From contig DAOQSN010000023.1 of the NCBI GenBank assembly GCA_035356615.1, forward strand, positions 1 through 64,000: a stretch of DNA of 64,000 nucleotides, given 5' to 3'. Source of the DNA: JAKQDH01 sp029558835. Lineage in GTDB: Bacteria; Planctomycetota; Phycisphaerae; UBA1845. The notes under the pieces were generated by a model. That model had not been told where the DNA came from and searched no databases. It worked only from the letters and a program-made list of their open reading frames with translations. The number at the start of each line of letters is the position of its first letter. The stretch's first letter is position 1. This document shows positions 52,461 to 61,695 of the stretch, one piece after another. Both the position numbers and the translations under genes were made by a program.

Positions 52461-54431
52461 CTACTTCTTGTACGTCTTCACCAGGTTGTCCACGACGCTC
52501 GGATCGGCCAGCGTGGTCGTATCACCGATCTGGTCGGACTGACCCTCGGCGATCTTCCGCAGAATGCGCCGCATGATCTTGCCCGAGCGGGTCTTGGGCA
52601 GTCCGGGCGCCCAGTGGATCACGTCGGGAGTGGCGATCGGGCCAATCTCCTTACGCACGTGGGCGACCAGCTCCTTCTTCAGGGCGTCGGTGTACTCGTT
52701 GCCGGTCCGCAGGGTGACGTAGGCGTAGATGCCCTGCCCCTTGATCTCGTGCGGATAGCCGACCACGGCCGCTTCCGCCACGGCCGGGTGCGACACCAGC
52801 GCGCTCTCGACCTCGGCCGTGCCGAGCCGGTGCCCGGAGACGTTGATCACGTCGTCGATGCGCCCGGTGATCCAGTAGTAGCCGTCCTCGTCGCGGCGGC
52901 AGCCGTCGCCGGTGAAGTAGTAACCCGGCACGCGGGTGAAGTACGTCTCTTTGAAGCGTTCATGCTGCCCGTAGACGGTGCGCATGATCCCGGGCCAGGG
53001 CTCCGAGATGAACAGCGCGCCGGAGGCCGGGCCCTGCACGATGTTGCCCTTCTCGTCGATGATGCAAGGCTTGACGCCGAAGAACGGCAGGGTGGCCGAG
53101 CCCGGCTTGGCGGGGACGGCGCCGGGCAACGGCGTGATCAGAATGCCACCCGTCTCCGTCTGCCACCAGGTATCCACGATCGGGCAGCGCTCGTGCCCGA
53201 TGAACCGGTGGTACCACATCCACGCCTCGGGGTTGATGGGCTCACCCACCGTACCCAGCAGCCGCAGGCTGGCCAAGCTGCGCTGCTTGGGCGGGTCATC
53301 GCCCTCGCGCATCAGGGCCCGAATGGCCGTGGGAGCCGTGTAGAACTGGGTGACTTTGTACTTGTCCACGACGTCCCAGAAGCGCCCGGCGTTCGGATAC
53401 GTCGGGATGCCCTCGAACATCACGCTGGTCGCCCCGTTGCACAGGGGGCCGTACACGATGTACGAGTGGCCGGTGACCCAGCCGATGTCGGCCGTGCACC
53501 AGAAGATGTCGCCGTCGTGGTAGTCGAAGATGTACTTGTGGGTGCACGCCACAAACACCATGTAGCCGCCGACGGTGTGCAGCACGCCCTTCGGCTTGCC
53601 CGTCGAGCCCGACGTGTAGAGGATGAACAGCGGGTCCTCGGAGTCCATCCACTCGCAGTCGCACTGCGGGGAGGCGTCCTTCATCACGTCGTGCCACCAG
53701 TGGTCGCGTCCCGCCAGCATGTCCGTGGTCAGCTTACCCTTGCCGACGCGCTCGTACACGATGCAGGTCTTCACGTTCACGCCCTGCTTACCCGCCAACC
53801 GCATGGCCTCGTCCGCGTTGGCCTTGAGCGTGACGGCCTTGGCTCCGCGGTACACACCATCCGTTGTGAGCAATATCTCGCAGCGCGAGTCGACGATGCG
53901 GTCCGCCAGCGAGTCCGGGCTGAACCCGCCGAAGACGATGGAGTGGATCGCCCCGATGCGGGCGCAGGCGAGCATGGCGATCGCCAGCTCCTTGAGCATC
54001 GGCATGTAGATGGAAACGCGGTCCCCCTTCTTCACGCCGAACTTCTTGAGCACGTTGGCCATCTTGCACACTTCGGCGTGCAACTGCTTGTAGGTGAGCT
54101 TGGCGTCCTCGCCGGGCTCATTACCCTCCCAGATGATGGCCACCTGGTTGCCGTGCTTCTCGAGGTGCCGGTCGAGGCAGTTGTACGTGATGTTCGTCTT
54201 GGCACCCAGGTAGTACTTGATCGAGATCTTGTCCCGGAAGTCGAACTCGCGAACCTTGGTCCAGCGCTGCTTCCAGTAGAACTCCTCGCCTACCTTGCCC
54301 CAGAACTGGTCGGGGTGGTCGATGGACTCCTGGTACATCTGCCGGTATTGCTCCATCGACTTGATGTAGGCACGGTCGCGGAACCCGGCCGAGGGTGGGA
54401 AGACGTCCTTCGCAGTAGTGGTCTCGGGCAT
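52461..54431 (-). CDS. acs: Acetyl-coenzyme A synthetase
   Basis: Makes acetyl-CoA from acetate, ATP and CoA through acetyl-AMP. 656 residues, normal. N-terminal ACAS region (YRQMYQESIDHPDQFWG), adenylation motifs LFILYTSGSTGKPKGVLHT, FWCTADIGWVTGHSY, DTWWQTETGG and GYYFTGDG, and the C-terminal lysine in KTRSGKIMRRILRKIA, which in other bacteria is acetylated to switch the enzyme off. A weak GGAG/AAGAG stands before the ATG at 54431. Single gene. Confidence 0.97.
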   Translation of the reverse strand: MPETTTAKDVFPPSAGFRDRAYIKSMEQYRQMYQESIDHPDQFWGKVGEEFYWKQRWTKVREFDFRDKISIKYYLGAKTNITYNCLDRHLEKHGNQVAIIWEGNEPGEDAKLTYKQLHAEVCKMANVLKKFGVKKGDRVSIYMPMLKELAIAMLACARIGAIHSIVFGGFSPDSLADRIVDSRCEILLTTDGVYRGAKAVTLKANADEAMRLAGKQGVNVKTCIVYERVGKGKLTTDMLAGRDHWWHDVMKDASPQCDCEWMDSEDPLFILYTSGSTGKPKGVLHTVGGYMVFVACTHKYIFDYHDGDIFWCTADIGWVTGHSYIVYGPLCNGATSVMFEGIPTYPNAGRFWDVVDKYKVTQFYTAPTAIRALMREGDDPPKQRSLASLRLLGTVGEPINPEAWMWYHRFIGHERCPIVDTWWQTETGGILITPLPGAVPAKPGSATLPFFGVKPCIIDEKGNIVQGPASGALFISEPWPGIMRTVYGQHERFKETYFTRVPGYYFTGDGCRRDEDGYYWITGRIDDVINVSGHRLGTAEVESALVSHPAVAEAAVVGYPHEIKGQGIYAYVTLRTGNEYTDALKKELVAHVRKEIGPIATPDVIHWAPGLPKTRSGKIMRRILRKIAEGQSDQIGDTTTLADPSVVDNLVKTYKK

Positions 54432-54733
54432 AAGTCTCTTGCTCCATCAGAAAAGGGGTCAGCTCCCTGCCGCGCGGCGACCTTCCCGGCGGGGCCTCTC
54501 CCGCGGCGCGTCACCCGTTCGGCCAACTGACCGTCACCATTGTCAACAACGCAACCCCGCGCCAAAGGCATACGCCTTCCGCACGGGGAACATACCCTCG
54601 TTCGCAGGCGGGCGTCGGCCCTGACCCGAGCGTCCCGGCACGCCACCGCGGGCCGGGGTGGGCATGCCGCGCCGGGCGCTCGTACACTCCCCCGCACGCG
54701 GGTTGTCACTGTACCCGCACGCGGCCGCTTCGC
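54432..54733. other. Intergenic region, no clear element
   Basis: About 300 bp. It should carry the acs promoter; on the minus strand a TTGACA occurs near 54543 but without a matching -10. Confidence 0.4.
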
Positions 54734-56080
54734 CTACCCCGGCCGGCGGTCGAGCAACTCCACCAACTTCTCGGCGGTGCGGGCTGTGGCACCCTGCTGG
54801 GCCTCAACGACCCGGCGGGCCCGCGTTCCGACGGTCGCTGCCTGCGCCGGGTCCATCAGCAGCCGGCCCACGGCCGCCGCCAACGCCCCAGCGTCCGGCA
54901 CCACCGCCAAGCCCCCACCGGCCGAGAGGGCCGTCACCGGTAGCTCGAAGTTGTCTGTATACGGCCCGACGAGCACCGGCTTGCCCAAGGCGGCCACCTC
55001 CATCGGGTCCGACCCGCCCATGGGAACCAGGCTCCGCCCCACGAAAACGGCATCGGCCAGGGCGTAGAACTTCCGAAGCTCGCCCATGGTGTCGCCCAGG
55101 ACAACCGTTTCAGCCGTCACCGGGTCGCCACGCACGCCGTCCGGCCGGGCACTCCGCCGCACGCACCGCAAGCCCGCCCCCTCGATAAGTCGGGCCACCT
55201 CGTCAAACCGCTCCGGCTTGCGGGGGACGATCACCAGGACTGGCCGCATGGACGCAGGGATACCCCGTCCTGATCCCGGCACGTTCCGTGCCAGCCCCCC
55301 CCAGTCCGCCCGCAGCCGGCGGTATGCCTCCAGGAGCAACGCCTCTTCCCCTACGCCAGTGCTGCCACACACCCAGATCGGGTTGGATCCCGCCAAGCCG
55401 AGTGCCGCGGCCAGAGCGGCCGAGCCGGCAACCTGGTCCGCCAGCTCAGCCGTGTCCCATTTCATCGACGAAGTAACCTCAATCCGCTCTGCCGGCACGC
55501 CGACCAGCCGAAACCGGTCTGCAATCGTCGCGTCCTGCGCTCCGACCCAGGCGAGGTCGCCGAACATGGCCCGCCCGGCCGGGCCCAGCCGGCGCAGGCG
55601 ACGGGCACTCCGATCGGTCAGCCGCCCATTCACCACCGCGACCGGAACCCCACGCCGCGTCGCCATGCGCGTCAGGTTGTACCAGACCTCCTGCTCGACG
55701 AGCACGACGAGCGCCGGCTGGACCCGGTCCAGCACCCGCGCGATCACCAAGCTGAAATCCAGGGGAAACCGGAACACACCCTCCGTTCCGTACAGTCGCA
55801 CTGCACGGGCGTAGCCGGTGTCCGTCGTGCTCGAGAACACGATGTCGCCATGGGGCAGGCGTTCCCGCAGGGCCTCCACCAGCCGCGGCGTGGCATTCGT
55901 CTCGCCCAGCGAGACGGCGTGAATCCAAATTCGCTGCCGGTGCGGGGCAAACCGCGGCACCCCTCCGAAGCGTTCGCCCCACCCCTTGCGGTTCTTGCCA
56001 TGCACCAGCGCCTGGTACACCGCCACCGGCAGGTAGACCAACCCCCCAAGGAGATACAGCACATCAGCAAGCCACCGCAT
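54734..56080 (-). CDS. waaA: 3-deoxy-D-manno-octulosonic acid transferase
   Basis: Transfers Kdo from CMP-Kdo to lipid A precursor at the inner face of the cytoplasmic membrane. 448 residues. N-terminal membrane anchor (DVLYLLGGLVYLPVAVYQAL), first GT-B domain IWIHAVSLGETNATPRLVEAL, FSSTTDTGYARA, the acidic residue in LVVLVEQEVWYNLTRMATRRGVP, VNGRLTDRSARR, and the second domain WVCGSTGVGEEALLLEAYR, VPRKPERFDEV, VLGDTMGELRKFYALADAVFVG and GGSDPMEVAALGKPVLVGP. Its presence implies a lipid A-containing outer membrane. The ATG at 56080 is the natural start of the anchor. Confidence 0.92.
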   Translation of the reverse strand: MRWLADVLYLLGGLVYLPVAVYQALVHGKNRKGWGERFGGVPRFAPHRQRIWIHAVSLGETNATPRLVEALRERLPHGDIVFSSTTDTGYARAVRLYGTEGVFRFPLDFSLVIARVLDRVQPALVVLVEQEVWYNLTRMATRRGVPVAVVNGRLTDRSARRLRRLGPAGRAMFGDLAWVGAQDATIADRFRLVGVPAERIEVTSSMKWDTAELADQVAGSAALAAALGLAGSNPIWVCGSTGVGEEALLLEAYRRLRADWGGLARNVPGSGRGIPASMRPVLVIVPRKPERFDEVARLIEGAGLRCVRRSARPDGVRGDPVTAETVVLGDTMGELRKFYALADAVFVGRSLVPMGGSDPMEVAALGKPVLVGPYTDNFELPVTALSAGGGLAVVPDAGALAAAVGRLLMDPAQAATVGTRARRVVEAQQGATARTAEKLVELLDRRPG

Positions 56081-56275
56081 GGGGCTGGGATGGTAGATTC
56101 CCCGCCCGATACTGGCAACCGCATGCCCGACGACCCTCGGCAGACCCCATCCCAGCCCGAGCGGTAGCGAACCGCGCGGCGTTTGCCCCCTCGACCGGGC
56201 CGGGCTACAGTCTCGGGGTCGGGGCCCACCCGGGCGGGGCCGGGGTGATGAGGATACGGAAACGAGGAGCCTGCG

Positions 56276-56689
56276 ATGAAAACGCGGGTGTTGGACGTAG
56301 TCCGCACGGCGATGGTCGGTCTGCTCGCGCTGTCAGCGGTTGCGCTCCCTGGTTGCCGGCCGGACGAACCCTCGACGGAATTGATGTCCGTCAAGGGCAA
56401 GATCGACCACATCCGGCTGATTCAGAACCGTCCGGGCGTTATCGGTGAGGTCACCGTTCGCTTCCAGAGCGAGAAGCACGCCGATCGCGAGGTCACCGCG
56501 ACCGGGCTCGTCGTGCTGGACACCGAAATTCAGATTAACGGCGTCATCGCCCGCCTCGAGGACGTCCGCGAGGGTGAGTACGGGCGAGCGGATGTGCGGG
56601 TGGACAAGAAGGGCAACGGTGAGCCCACGTACACCGTGGTCAAGATGTACGTCGAGCGTGCCAAGCCGATCGGCGAGGGCGGCGGCTGA
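56276..56689 (+). CDS. Hypothetical lipoprotein (137 aa)
   Basis: 137 residues with GAGGAG six bases before the ATG. Signal and lipobox (LLALSAVALPG-Cys27). The mature part is a small beta-rich domain (ELMSVKGKIDHIRLI, GEVTVRFQSEKHADREVTATGLVV, DTEIQINGVIARLEDVREGEY) of OB-fold-like appearance, perhaps like periplasmic BOF/NirD-type small domains; this is inference. It stands divergent from waaA and upstream of the exosortase gene. Confidence 0.75.
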   Translation: MKTRVLDVVRTAMVGLLALSAVALPGCRPDEPSTELMSVKGKIDHIRLIQNRPGVIGEVTVRFQSEKHADREVTATGLVVLDTEIQINGVIARLEDVREGEYGRADVRVDKKGNGEPTYTVVKMYVERAKPIGEGGG

Positions 56690-56859
56690 CGCAGGTCGGC
56701 CGAGCGGGGCGACATACCGAACCGCGAGCGTCAGCGCGCGGCGTACACGGCATCACGCCGGCCACGCGCAGCGCGGCGTGAGGGAGACCGACACGATTCC
56801 TCCAACGGGTTGCTAACCCTGGCAGGCAACGCCGGGGTCTGCATCTCTCGCGTCCAGAT

Positions 56860-57528
56860 ATGCCGGGAACCAGTCCAGGATGGGGACGCAAACACGGCAC
56901 GCCGCCGACACCCAGCGGCTCAGGGGACCACTTTCCCCGCGGGCCGGAGCGCACGCCGCGGAGCGAGCACGCGCTCACCGGGGGATTCCGCGCCTGGTGG
57001 GCGGCCAAGGGCCCCGTCCTGCATTTCGTCGCGGTCTTTGCCTTGTTAATGGCCGTGTTCTACGGCGTCTTCTACCGTCCGATGGACGAGAAGAGCTGGG
57101 GGGCCCGGTTCGTGGCCGGCCATCTCCATCGCTACGCAGTCGCCTCCGCAGCAGTCCTGCGGGTGCTGGGGGAGAGCGCCACGGTCAGTGGGCAGACCAT
57201 CGGCTCACCGCGGTTTTCCGTGAAGATCGTGCGTGGCTGTGACGCCATGGAAGTGACGGCGCTGTTCGTCTCTGCGGTGCTGGCCCTGCCGGTACGGTGG
57301 TGGCGGAAGATTCCGGGGGTGCTAGTGGGCTGGGCGGCACTTGCCATCATTAACGTGGTGCGAATCGTCAGTCTGTATTACGTTGGCATCCACTTTCCCC
57401 AGGCCTTTGATGCCATGCACTACGGCGTTTGGCAAGGTGTGATCGTCATCCTGGCCCTGGTGCTGTGGGTCCTGTGGGCATGGTGGGCGTCACGTGAGCG
57501 CGTGAGGCGGACGCATGTCCCCGCTTAG
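56860..57528 (+). CDS. Exosortase/archaeosortase-family transpeptidase
   Basis: Multi-pass membrane enzyme that cleaves C-terminal sorting signals and attaches the protein to the envelope. 222 residues from the ATG at 56860; the first 40 residues are Pro/Arg-rich and the true start may lie further in. About five membrane helices (VLHFVAVFALLMAVFYGVFY, VTALFVSAVLAL, VLVGWAALAIINVVRIVSLY, GVIVILALVLWVLWAWW). The catalytic triad is clear: Cys127 in KIVRGCDAMEV, Arg168 in NVVRIVSLYYVG, His187 in FDAMHYGVWQ. The compact size resembles the XrtH-type branch more than the long XrtA/EpsH form. It overlaps the next gene by 14 bases. Confidence 0.88.
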   Translation: MPGTSPGWGRKHGTPPTPSGSGDHFPRGPERTPRSEHALTGGFRAWWAAKGPVLHFVAVFALLMAVFYGVFYRPMDEKSWGARFVAGHLHRYAVASAAVLRVLGESATVSGQTIGSPRFSVKIVRGCDAMEVTALFVSAVLALPVRWWRKIPGVLVGWAALAIINVVRIVSLYYVGIHFPQAFDAMHYGVWQGVIVILALVLWVLWAWWASRERVRRTHVPA

Positions 57529-58156
57529 GCGTCTCTTCGTGTTTCTGGCGTGCCTGCTGCTGTGGCTGGCGGCGTTGCTGGTACCCTGGCCGGGAGTCGC
57601 CCGCGCCTACTCGCACCTCTTCTGCGTCGGCGGCAACCTGCTGTTCGGCTCCTTCGGACCGGGGGGCGAAGTGCGCTTTAAACCGCCGACCGCGATCGAG
57701 CCGGCCCAGCGCTGCGGCATCACGCTCATCAACCGTCCGGCCGGCAAGGGCGCCGATGAGACCATCGATACGCGGTTCCGCGGTTACGCGCCGACCGCAG
57801 TGCTGGCGGCACTCGTGCTGGCCACTCCGATCCCGTGGCGGCGGCGGGTGCGTGCGCTATTTTGGGGCCTGCTGCTGGTGCAGGGGTTCGTGGCCGTGCG
57901 CGTGGCGCTGACCCTGATCGGCCTGTTCAGCAACAACGACGACCTCGCCATCTTCCACCTGAGTCTCTTCTGGAAGGGGGCAGTGAACCTGAGCCTGGCG
58001 GCACTGGTGGCCGCCCCGCCCAGCGTCTTTGTCGTACCCATGTTGCTCTGGGTGCTCGTCGCGTTTCGCAGAGGCGATTGGGAAGCCTGGACGGGCAGGA
58101 AGCCGCCCAGACCGGGCCTGCCAGAGGGCGGTCAGCGACGGCCTCGGCAGGAGTAA
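57515..58156 (+). CDS. Exosortase-associated membrane protein
   Basis: 213 residues, overlapping the exosortase end by 14 bases, so very likely coupled. An N-terminal hydrophobic helix (RLFVFLACLLLWLAALLVP), a periplasmic part of about 65 residues with GGNLLFGSFGPGGEVRF and CGITLINRP, then two or three further helices (PTAVLAALVLATPI, ALFWGLLLVQGFVAVRVALTLIGLF, VNLSLAALVAAPPSVFVVPMLLWVLVAF) and a basic tail. Small membrane partners of this kind commonly follow compact exosortases; their role (substrate or complex assembly) is not known. No family name is recognised with certainty. Confidence 0.75.
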   Translation: MSPLRRLFVFLACLLLWLAALLVPWPGVARAYSHLFCVGGNLLFGSFGPGGEVRFKPPTAIEPAQRCGITLINRPAGKGADETIDTRFRGYAPTAVLAALVLATPIPWRRRVRALFWGLLLVQGFVAVRVALTLIGLFSNNDDLAIFHLSLFWKGAVNLSLAALVAAPPSVFVVPMLLWVLVAFRRGDWEAWTGRKPPRPGLPEGGQRRPRQE

Positions 58157-58195
58157 GGCCCTGCCGGCAACCGACGCGGGCGTGCGACGTGGCCG

Positions 58196-59014
58196 CTACG
58201 GAGCCCGCGGGCCGCCATCCTGACCGAAGGAGGCAAGGAACCCGCCGGGCGGTTCATCCTCGGGCGGCTCGGCCGGCGGTGCTTCAGGGCCCGGCTCGGG
58301 AAGGGGGCCCGCGTCCGGCACATCCTCAGGCGGCATCGGCGTCGGGGCACTCAACTCGCGGCGATCCGAGCGCCGCGCCGGCGCGGGCTCGGCAAGAGGA
58401 ATGGACCGCGCGAGCTGTGCCTCCTCGTCCTCCGGCGAGACACCGGCCGGTAGTTCGGCTGCCGCCTCGGGCTTGTGGTCCGTGCGCTTCTCACGTAACC
58501 GGCTGGCCAGCGACGCCCCGACCGGCAACTTCCGGGCTTCGGCATACGACCGCTCGAAGTTGGGGTCATAGTCCGAGTCCGGCCGCAGCACGCTGCCCGG
58601 GTAGGTCATCAGGTCACGATACGTGCGCCAGCTCCGCGCCCCCGACGACACGAACAAGTACCCGAACACCAGGTAGAGTGCCTGGGCCAGACCCATCGCC
58701 CCGGCCACGATCATGAGCGCCGCGCTGACGAGCAACAGCATACCGATCACGATCGCCGCCACCCCGTCGAACAGCAAGGCGCTGGGTCGCCCCCACCAGC
58801 ACCAGGCAGCCGAGATCACCATCGCCACGCCGCCGATGCGCAGCGTCCACAGCATGATCGAGTGTGCCACCAGGAACAGCGACGAGCCGAAAGCCCCCGA
58901 GACGTAGTAACCGAAGATCAGCAGACAGGCGGCCGCGATCGCCGCCGGACCGGCCGTCTGCCGCACCGCCCGCACCATGTCCGGCGGAATGGAGTCACGA
59001 TTGGCAAACGGCAT
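58196..59014 (-). CDS. Multi-pass membrane protein of unknown function
   Basis: 272 residues from the ATG at 59014 (AGGGAG nine bases upstream). Four predicted helices: AAIAAACLLIFGYYVSGAFG, SIMLWTLRIGGVAMVISAAWC, LLFDGVAAIVIGMLLLVSAA and MGLAQALYLVFGYLFVSSGA. A soluble tail follows from about residue 150, ending in a Pro/Glu-rich low-complexity stretch. No enzymatic motif or family recognised. It is convergent with the exosortase pair. Confidence 0.7.
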   Translation of the reverse strand: MPFANRDSIPPDMVRAVRQTAGPAAIAAACLLIFGYYVSGAFGSSLFLVAHSIMLWTLRIGGVAMVISAAWCWWGRPSALLFDGVAAIVIGMLLLVSAALMIVAGAMGLAQALYLVFGYLFVSSGARSWRTYRDLMTYPGSVLRPDSDYDPNFERSYAEARKLPVGASLASRLREKRTDHKPEAAAELPAGVSPEDEEAQLARSIPLAEPAPARRSDRRELSAPTPMPPEDVPDAGPLPEPGPEAPPAEPPEDEPPGGFLASFGQDGGPRAP

Positions 59015-59132
59015 ACCGGTCGTCTCCCTGGCTCGGAGTCGCGCCGCAGAGCGGGGGGCACCGTCCGTGCTTGGGGTCTCCCGCGCGGTGGGCGGGCAGG
59101 CCGTACACCACGCAGCGCCTTTACCTGCGCCG

Positions 59133-59167
59133 CCCTCACCCCTGCCCCTCTCCCAGGGGGAGAGGGG
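59133..59167 (-). repeat. Dispersed GGGAGAGGGG-type palindrome
   Basis: Reverse orientation copy of the 1314-1350 family, between two minus-strand genes. Confidence 0.7.
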
Positions 59168-59243
59168 TCCACACGCCGCATGCCCGGACCGACCCGCGGA
59201 CAGAGACCGCGATAACGTCACATGCTACGGTCTCGCGATACGA

Positions 59244-59717
59244 CTACGGCATCGTAAACGCACCCACCGCTGTCCGCACGACCAGCACCGCGCACGGCGC
59301 CTTGCGGACGACCTTCTCCGTCGTGCTGCCCAGCAGGATGTGCGAGATCGCCCCCCGACCATGCGTGGCCATCACGATCAGGTCAACTTCGTGCCTCCGG
59401 GCGTAGCCGACGATCTCCACGAAGGGCCGCCCCACCACCACTTCCGTCCGCACCGGCGCTTTCCAGTCGGCAAGGTGCTGCTGCGCGAAGCCTGTCATGC
59501 GGAGGCGGGCGGCCTCGACGACCTCCTGCGGAATCGGCCCCATCGGCACGCTCTCGGGGCCCATCGTGCTCCAATACTGGGCGGCGTCGTCCACGACGTG
59601 CAGGCAGTGAAAGGCCGCCTCGTACGTCTCCGCCAGCAGCTTCGCGTGCGGCAGGGCGTGCAACGAGAACTCGGAGAAGTCCGTGGGGTAGAGGACGTTG
59701 GCGAACCGCAGGGCCAT
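59244..59717 (-). CDS. Universal stress protein, UspA family
   Basis: 157 residues; AAGGAG seven bases before the ATG. Rossmann-like fold with the nucleotide-binding signature DLIVMATHGRGAISHILLGSTTEKV (G-x2-G-x9-G-S/T) and the start FANVLYPTDFSEFSLHAL with the conserved Asp. UspA-family proteins bind ATP and promote survival under stress. Single gene. Confidence 0.92.
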   Translation of the reverse strand: MALRFANVLYPTDFSEFSLHALPHAKLLAETYEAAFHCLHVVDDAAQYWSTMGPESVPMGPIPQEVVEAARLRMTGFAQQHLADWKAPVRTEVVVGRPFVEIVGYARRHEVDLIVMATHGRGAISHILLGSTTEKVVRKAPCAVLVVRTAVGAFTMP

Positions 59718-60028
59718 GACACAGCTCCTTCGCCGACATGAGAAGGACGCGGACCAACCCCGACTGTTATCCTAATGGGCGGCGACACTCTTGGTCAACC
59801 CTCACTGGGCAATGGCGGACCGGCGTCTTCACGGTACAATCCGGACAGCCGTGGGCGTTAGGCCTCTGAACCCCTCTGCTCCCTGGGCCTCTGGACCCCT
59901 CTCCCCCCGGGAGAGGGGAAGGGGTGAGGGCGGCGGAGATGAAGACGCCCCCGGGTGTACACCCATGCTCGCGCGTGGCTGTCGTCGCGTGATCGTACGG
60001 AACGACTCGACCCAAGGAAGATGCCGAC
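59718..60028. other. Intergenic region upstream of lipA with a dispersed palindrome
   Basis: About 310 bp; holds a GGGAGAGGGG-type repeat (59896-59930). No clear promoter. Confidence 0.5.
59896..59930 (+). repeat. Dispersed GGGAGAGGGG/GGGGTGAGGG palindrome
   Basis: Same family as 1314-1350. Confidence 0.75.
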
Positions 60029-60982
60029 GTGAAGCTACCGGTACTATCAACTCCCGGAGATCGCCCCGCCGGACGGCGCCTGCCGCCCTGGCTGAAGCGA
60101 CCGCTACCGTCCGGCGAGTTCAGCGCCACGAAGGCGGTCGTGGCCGACAGCGGCGTGGCCACCGTCTGCCAGGAGGCCCGCTGCCCCAACCTGGGCGAAT
60201 GCTGGTCGAAGCGGCACGCCACCTTCATGATCCTCGGCGACCGCTGCACGCGCCGCTGCCACTTCTGCGCGGTGCACACCGCGCGTCCGGAGCCGCCGGC
60301 CGGGGATGAACCCGACCGCCTGGCCGACGCCGTCGCCCGCCTGGGCTTTCGCCACGTCGTGCTGACCGCGGTGGCGCGGGACGATCTCGCGGATGAGGGC
60401 GCCGGGCACTTCGCCCAGTGCGTGGCGGCCGTCCATCAGCGCAGCCCGCGCACCACCGTCGAGGTGCTCCCGGCCGACTTCCACGCCCGCCGCGAGTGCA
60501 TCGAGACGCTCTGTGCCGCCCGGCCGCAACTGTACAACCACAACCTCGAGATGGTCGAGCGGCTCACGCCGATGGTGCGTCCGCAAGGCAACTACCGCCG
60601 GTCGCTCGAAGTGCTGCGTCTCGTCAAGGAGATCGCCCCGCGGATCGTGACGAAGTCGGGTCTCATGGTCGGCCTCGGTGAGACGATCGATGAGCTGCAC
60701 CGTACCTTCGCGGACTTGCGCGGCGTCGGCTGCGACGTGCTCACCGTCGGGCAGTACCTCGCCCCCACCACCGGTCAGCACTGGCCGGTCAAGAAGTTCT
60801 ACCACCCCGAGGAGTTCGACGCCCTGCGGGAGCAGGCGTTGAGCCTGGGCTTCCTCAGCGTGGCCGCCGGCCCCTTCGTGCGGTCCAGCTACAACGCCGA
60901 GAACGTGTTCGCCGAGAGTCTCCTGCGTCTGTCGGCCGCCGCGGCCGACGGCGTGCAGACCGAGAGAGTCCCCCCATCGTGA
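60029..60982 (+). CDS. lipA: Lipoyl synthase
   Basis: Radical-SAM enzyme that inserts two sulfurs into protein-bound octanoyl groups. 317 residues, GTG start with GGAAG upstream. Auxiliary cluster CQEARCPNLGEC (CX4CX5C), radical-SAM cluster CTRRCHFC (CX3CX2C), and the C-terminal RSSYNAE whose Ser ligates the auxiliary cluster. First gene of a tight lipA-tmk-holB run: its stop overlaps the tmk start (GTGA, 60979-60982). lipB is not in view. Confidence 0.96.
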   Translation: MKLPVLSTPGDRPAGRRLPPWLKRPLPSGEFSATKAVVADSGVATVCQEARCPNLGECWSKRHATFMILGDRCTRRCHFCAVHTARPEPPAGDEPDRLADAVARLGFRHVVLTAVARDDLADEGAGHFAQCVAAVHQRSPRTTVEVLPADFHARRECIETLCAARPQLYNHNLEMVERLTPMVRPQGNYRRSLEVLRLVKEIAPRIVTKSGLMVGLGETIDELHRTFADLRGVGCDVLTVGQYLAPTTGQHWPVKKFYHPEEFDALREQALSLGFLSVAAGPFVRSSYNAENVFAESLLRLSAAAADGVQTERVPPS

Positions 60983-61695
60983 GCATCGACCTGACCCAAC
61001 TGGCCCCGCGGCTGGCGGGCAAGTTCGTCGTCTTCGACGGTCCCGACGGTTCGGGCAAGTCGAGCCAGCACCGCCGGCTCACGGAGGCGCTCGTGGCCGG
61101 CGGCGGCGGCGTCGTCTCCTGTCGCGACCCCGGTGGCACGGACATCGGCGAGCGCATCCGCTCCGTGCTGCTGGACCATGACTTGTCGCGGATGGCCGTC
61201 AATTGTGAGACGCTGCTGTTCATGGCCTCGCGGGCGCAGCTCGTGTTCGAGGTCATCGAGCCCGCTCTGCGTGAAGGCAAGACGGTGCTCTGCGACCGGT
61301 TCGTGACGGCCACCTGTGCCTACCAGGGGGCGGCCGGGTATGACCCGCAACGCGTCATCGAGGTGGCACGTTACGCCATCGGCAACACCTGGCCCGACCT
61401 GTCGATCATCCTGGACGTGGACATCGAAGCCGGCTTCGAACGGATCGGGCGTAAGAAGCACCACGCGGGCAAGCATCGCAAGAAGTATGCCGGGCAGACG
61501 TCCCTCTTCGCCGGCGGGGACAGCGTGCCCGACGCCATGGAGGCCCGCTCGCTGGCGTATCATCGCAAGGTGCGCGAGCTGTTCCGCGAGCTGCCCGCGT
61601 ACTACCCGCGTCCGGTGGTCATCATCGACAGCGGGCAGCCGGAAGAAACCGTGTTCGCACATGTAGTTGAGTGTCTTGCCCGTGTCTTTGGCTGA
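60979..61695 (+). CDS. tmk: Thymidylate kinase
   Basis: Phosphorylates dTMP to dTDP. 238 residues, somewhat long. P-loop FDGPDGSGKSSQ (Walker A near residues 20-28), CRDPGGTDIGERIR, the DR motif CDRFVTATCAYQG, and DLSIILDVDIEAGFERIG. The lid segment is extended (RKKHHAGKHRKKYAGQTSLFAGG) with many Lys residues. GTG start overlapping lipA by four bases; holB overlaps its end. Confidence 0.94.
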   Translation: MSIDLTQLAPRLAGKFVVFDGPDGSGKSSQHRRLTEALVAGGGGVVSCRDPGGTDIGERIRSVLLDHDLSRMAVNCETLLFMASRAQLVFEVIEPALREGKTVLCDRFVTATCAYQGAAGYDPQRVIEVARYAIGNTWPDLSIILDVDIEAGFERIGRKKHHAGKHRKKYAGQTSLFAGGDSVPDAMEARSLAYHRKVRELFRELPAYYPRPVVIIDSGQPEETVFAHVVECLARVFG

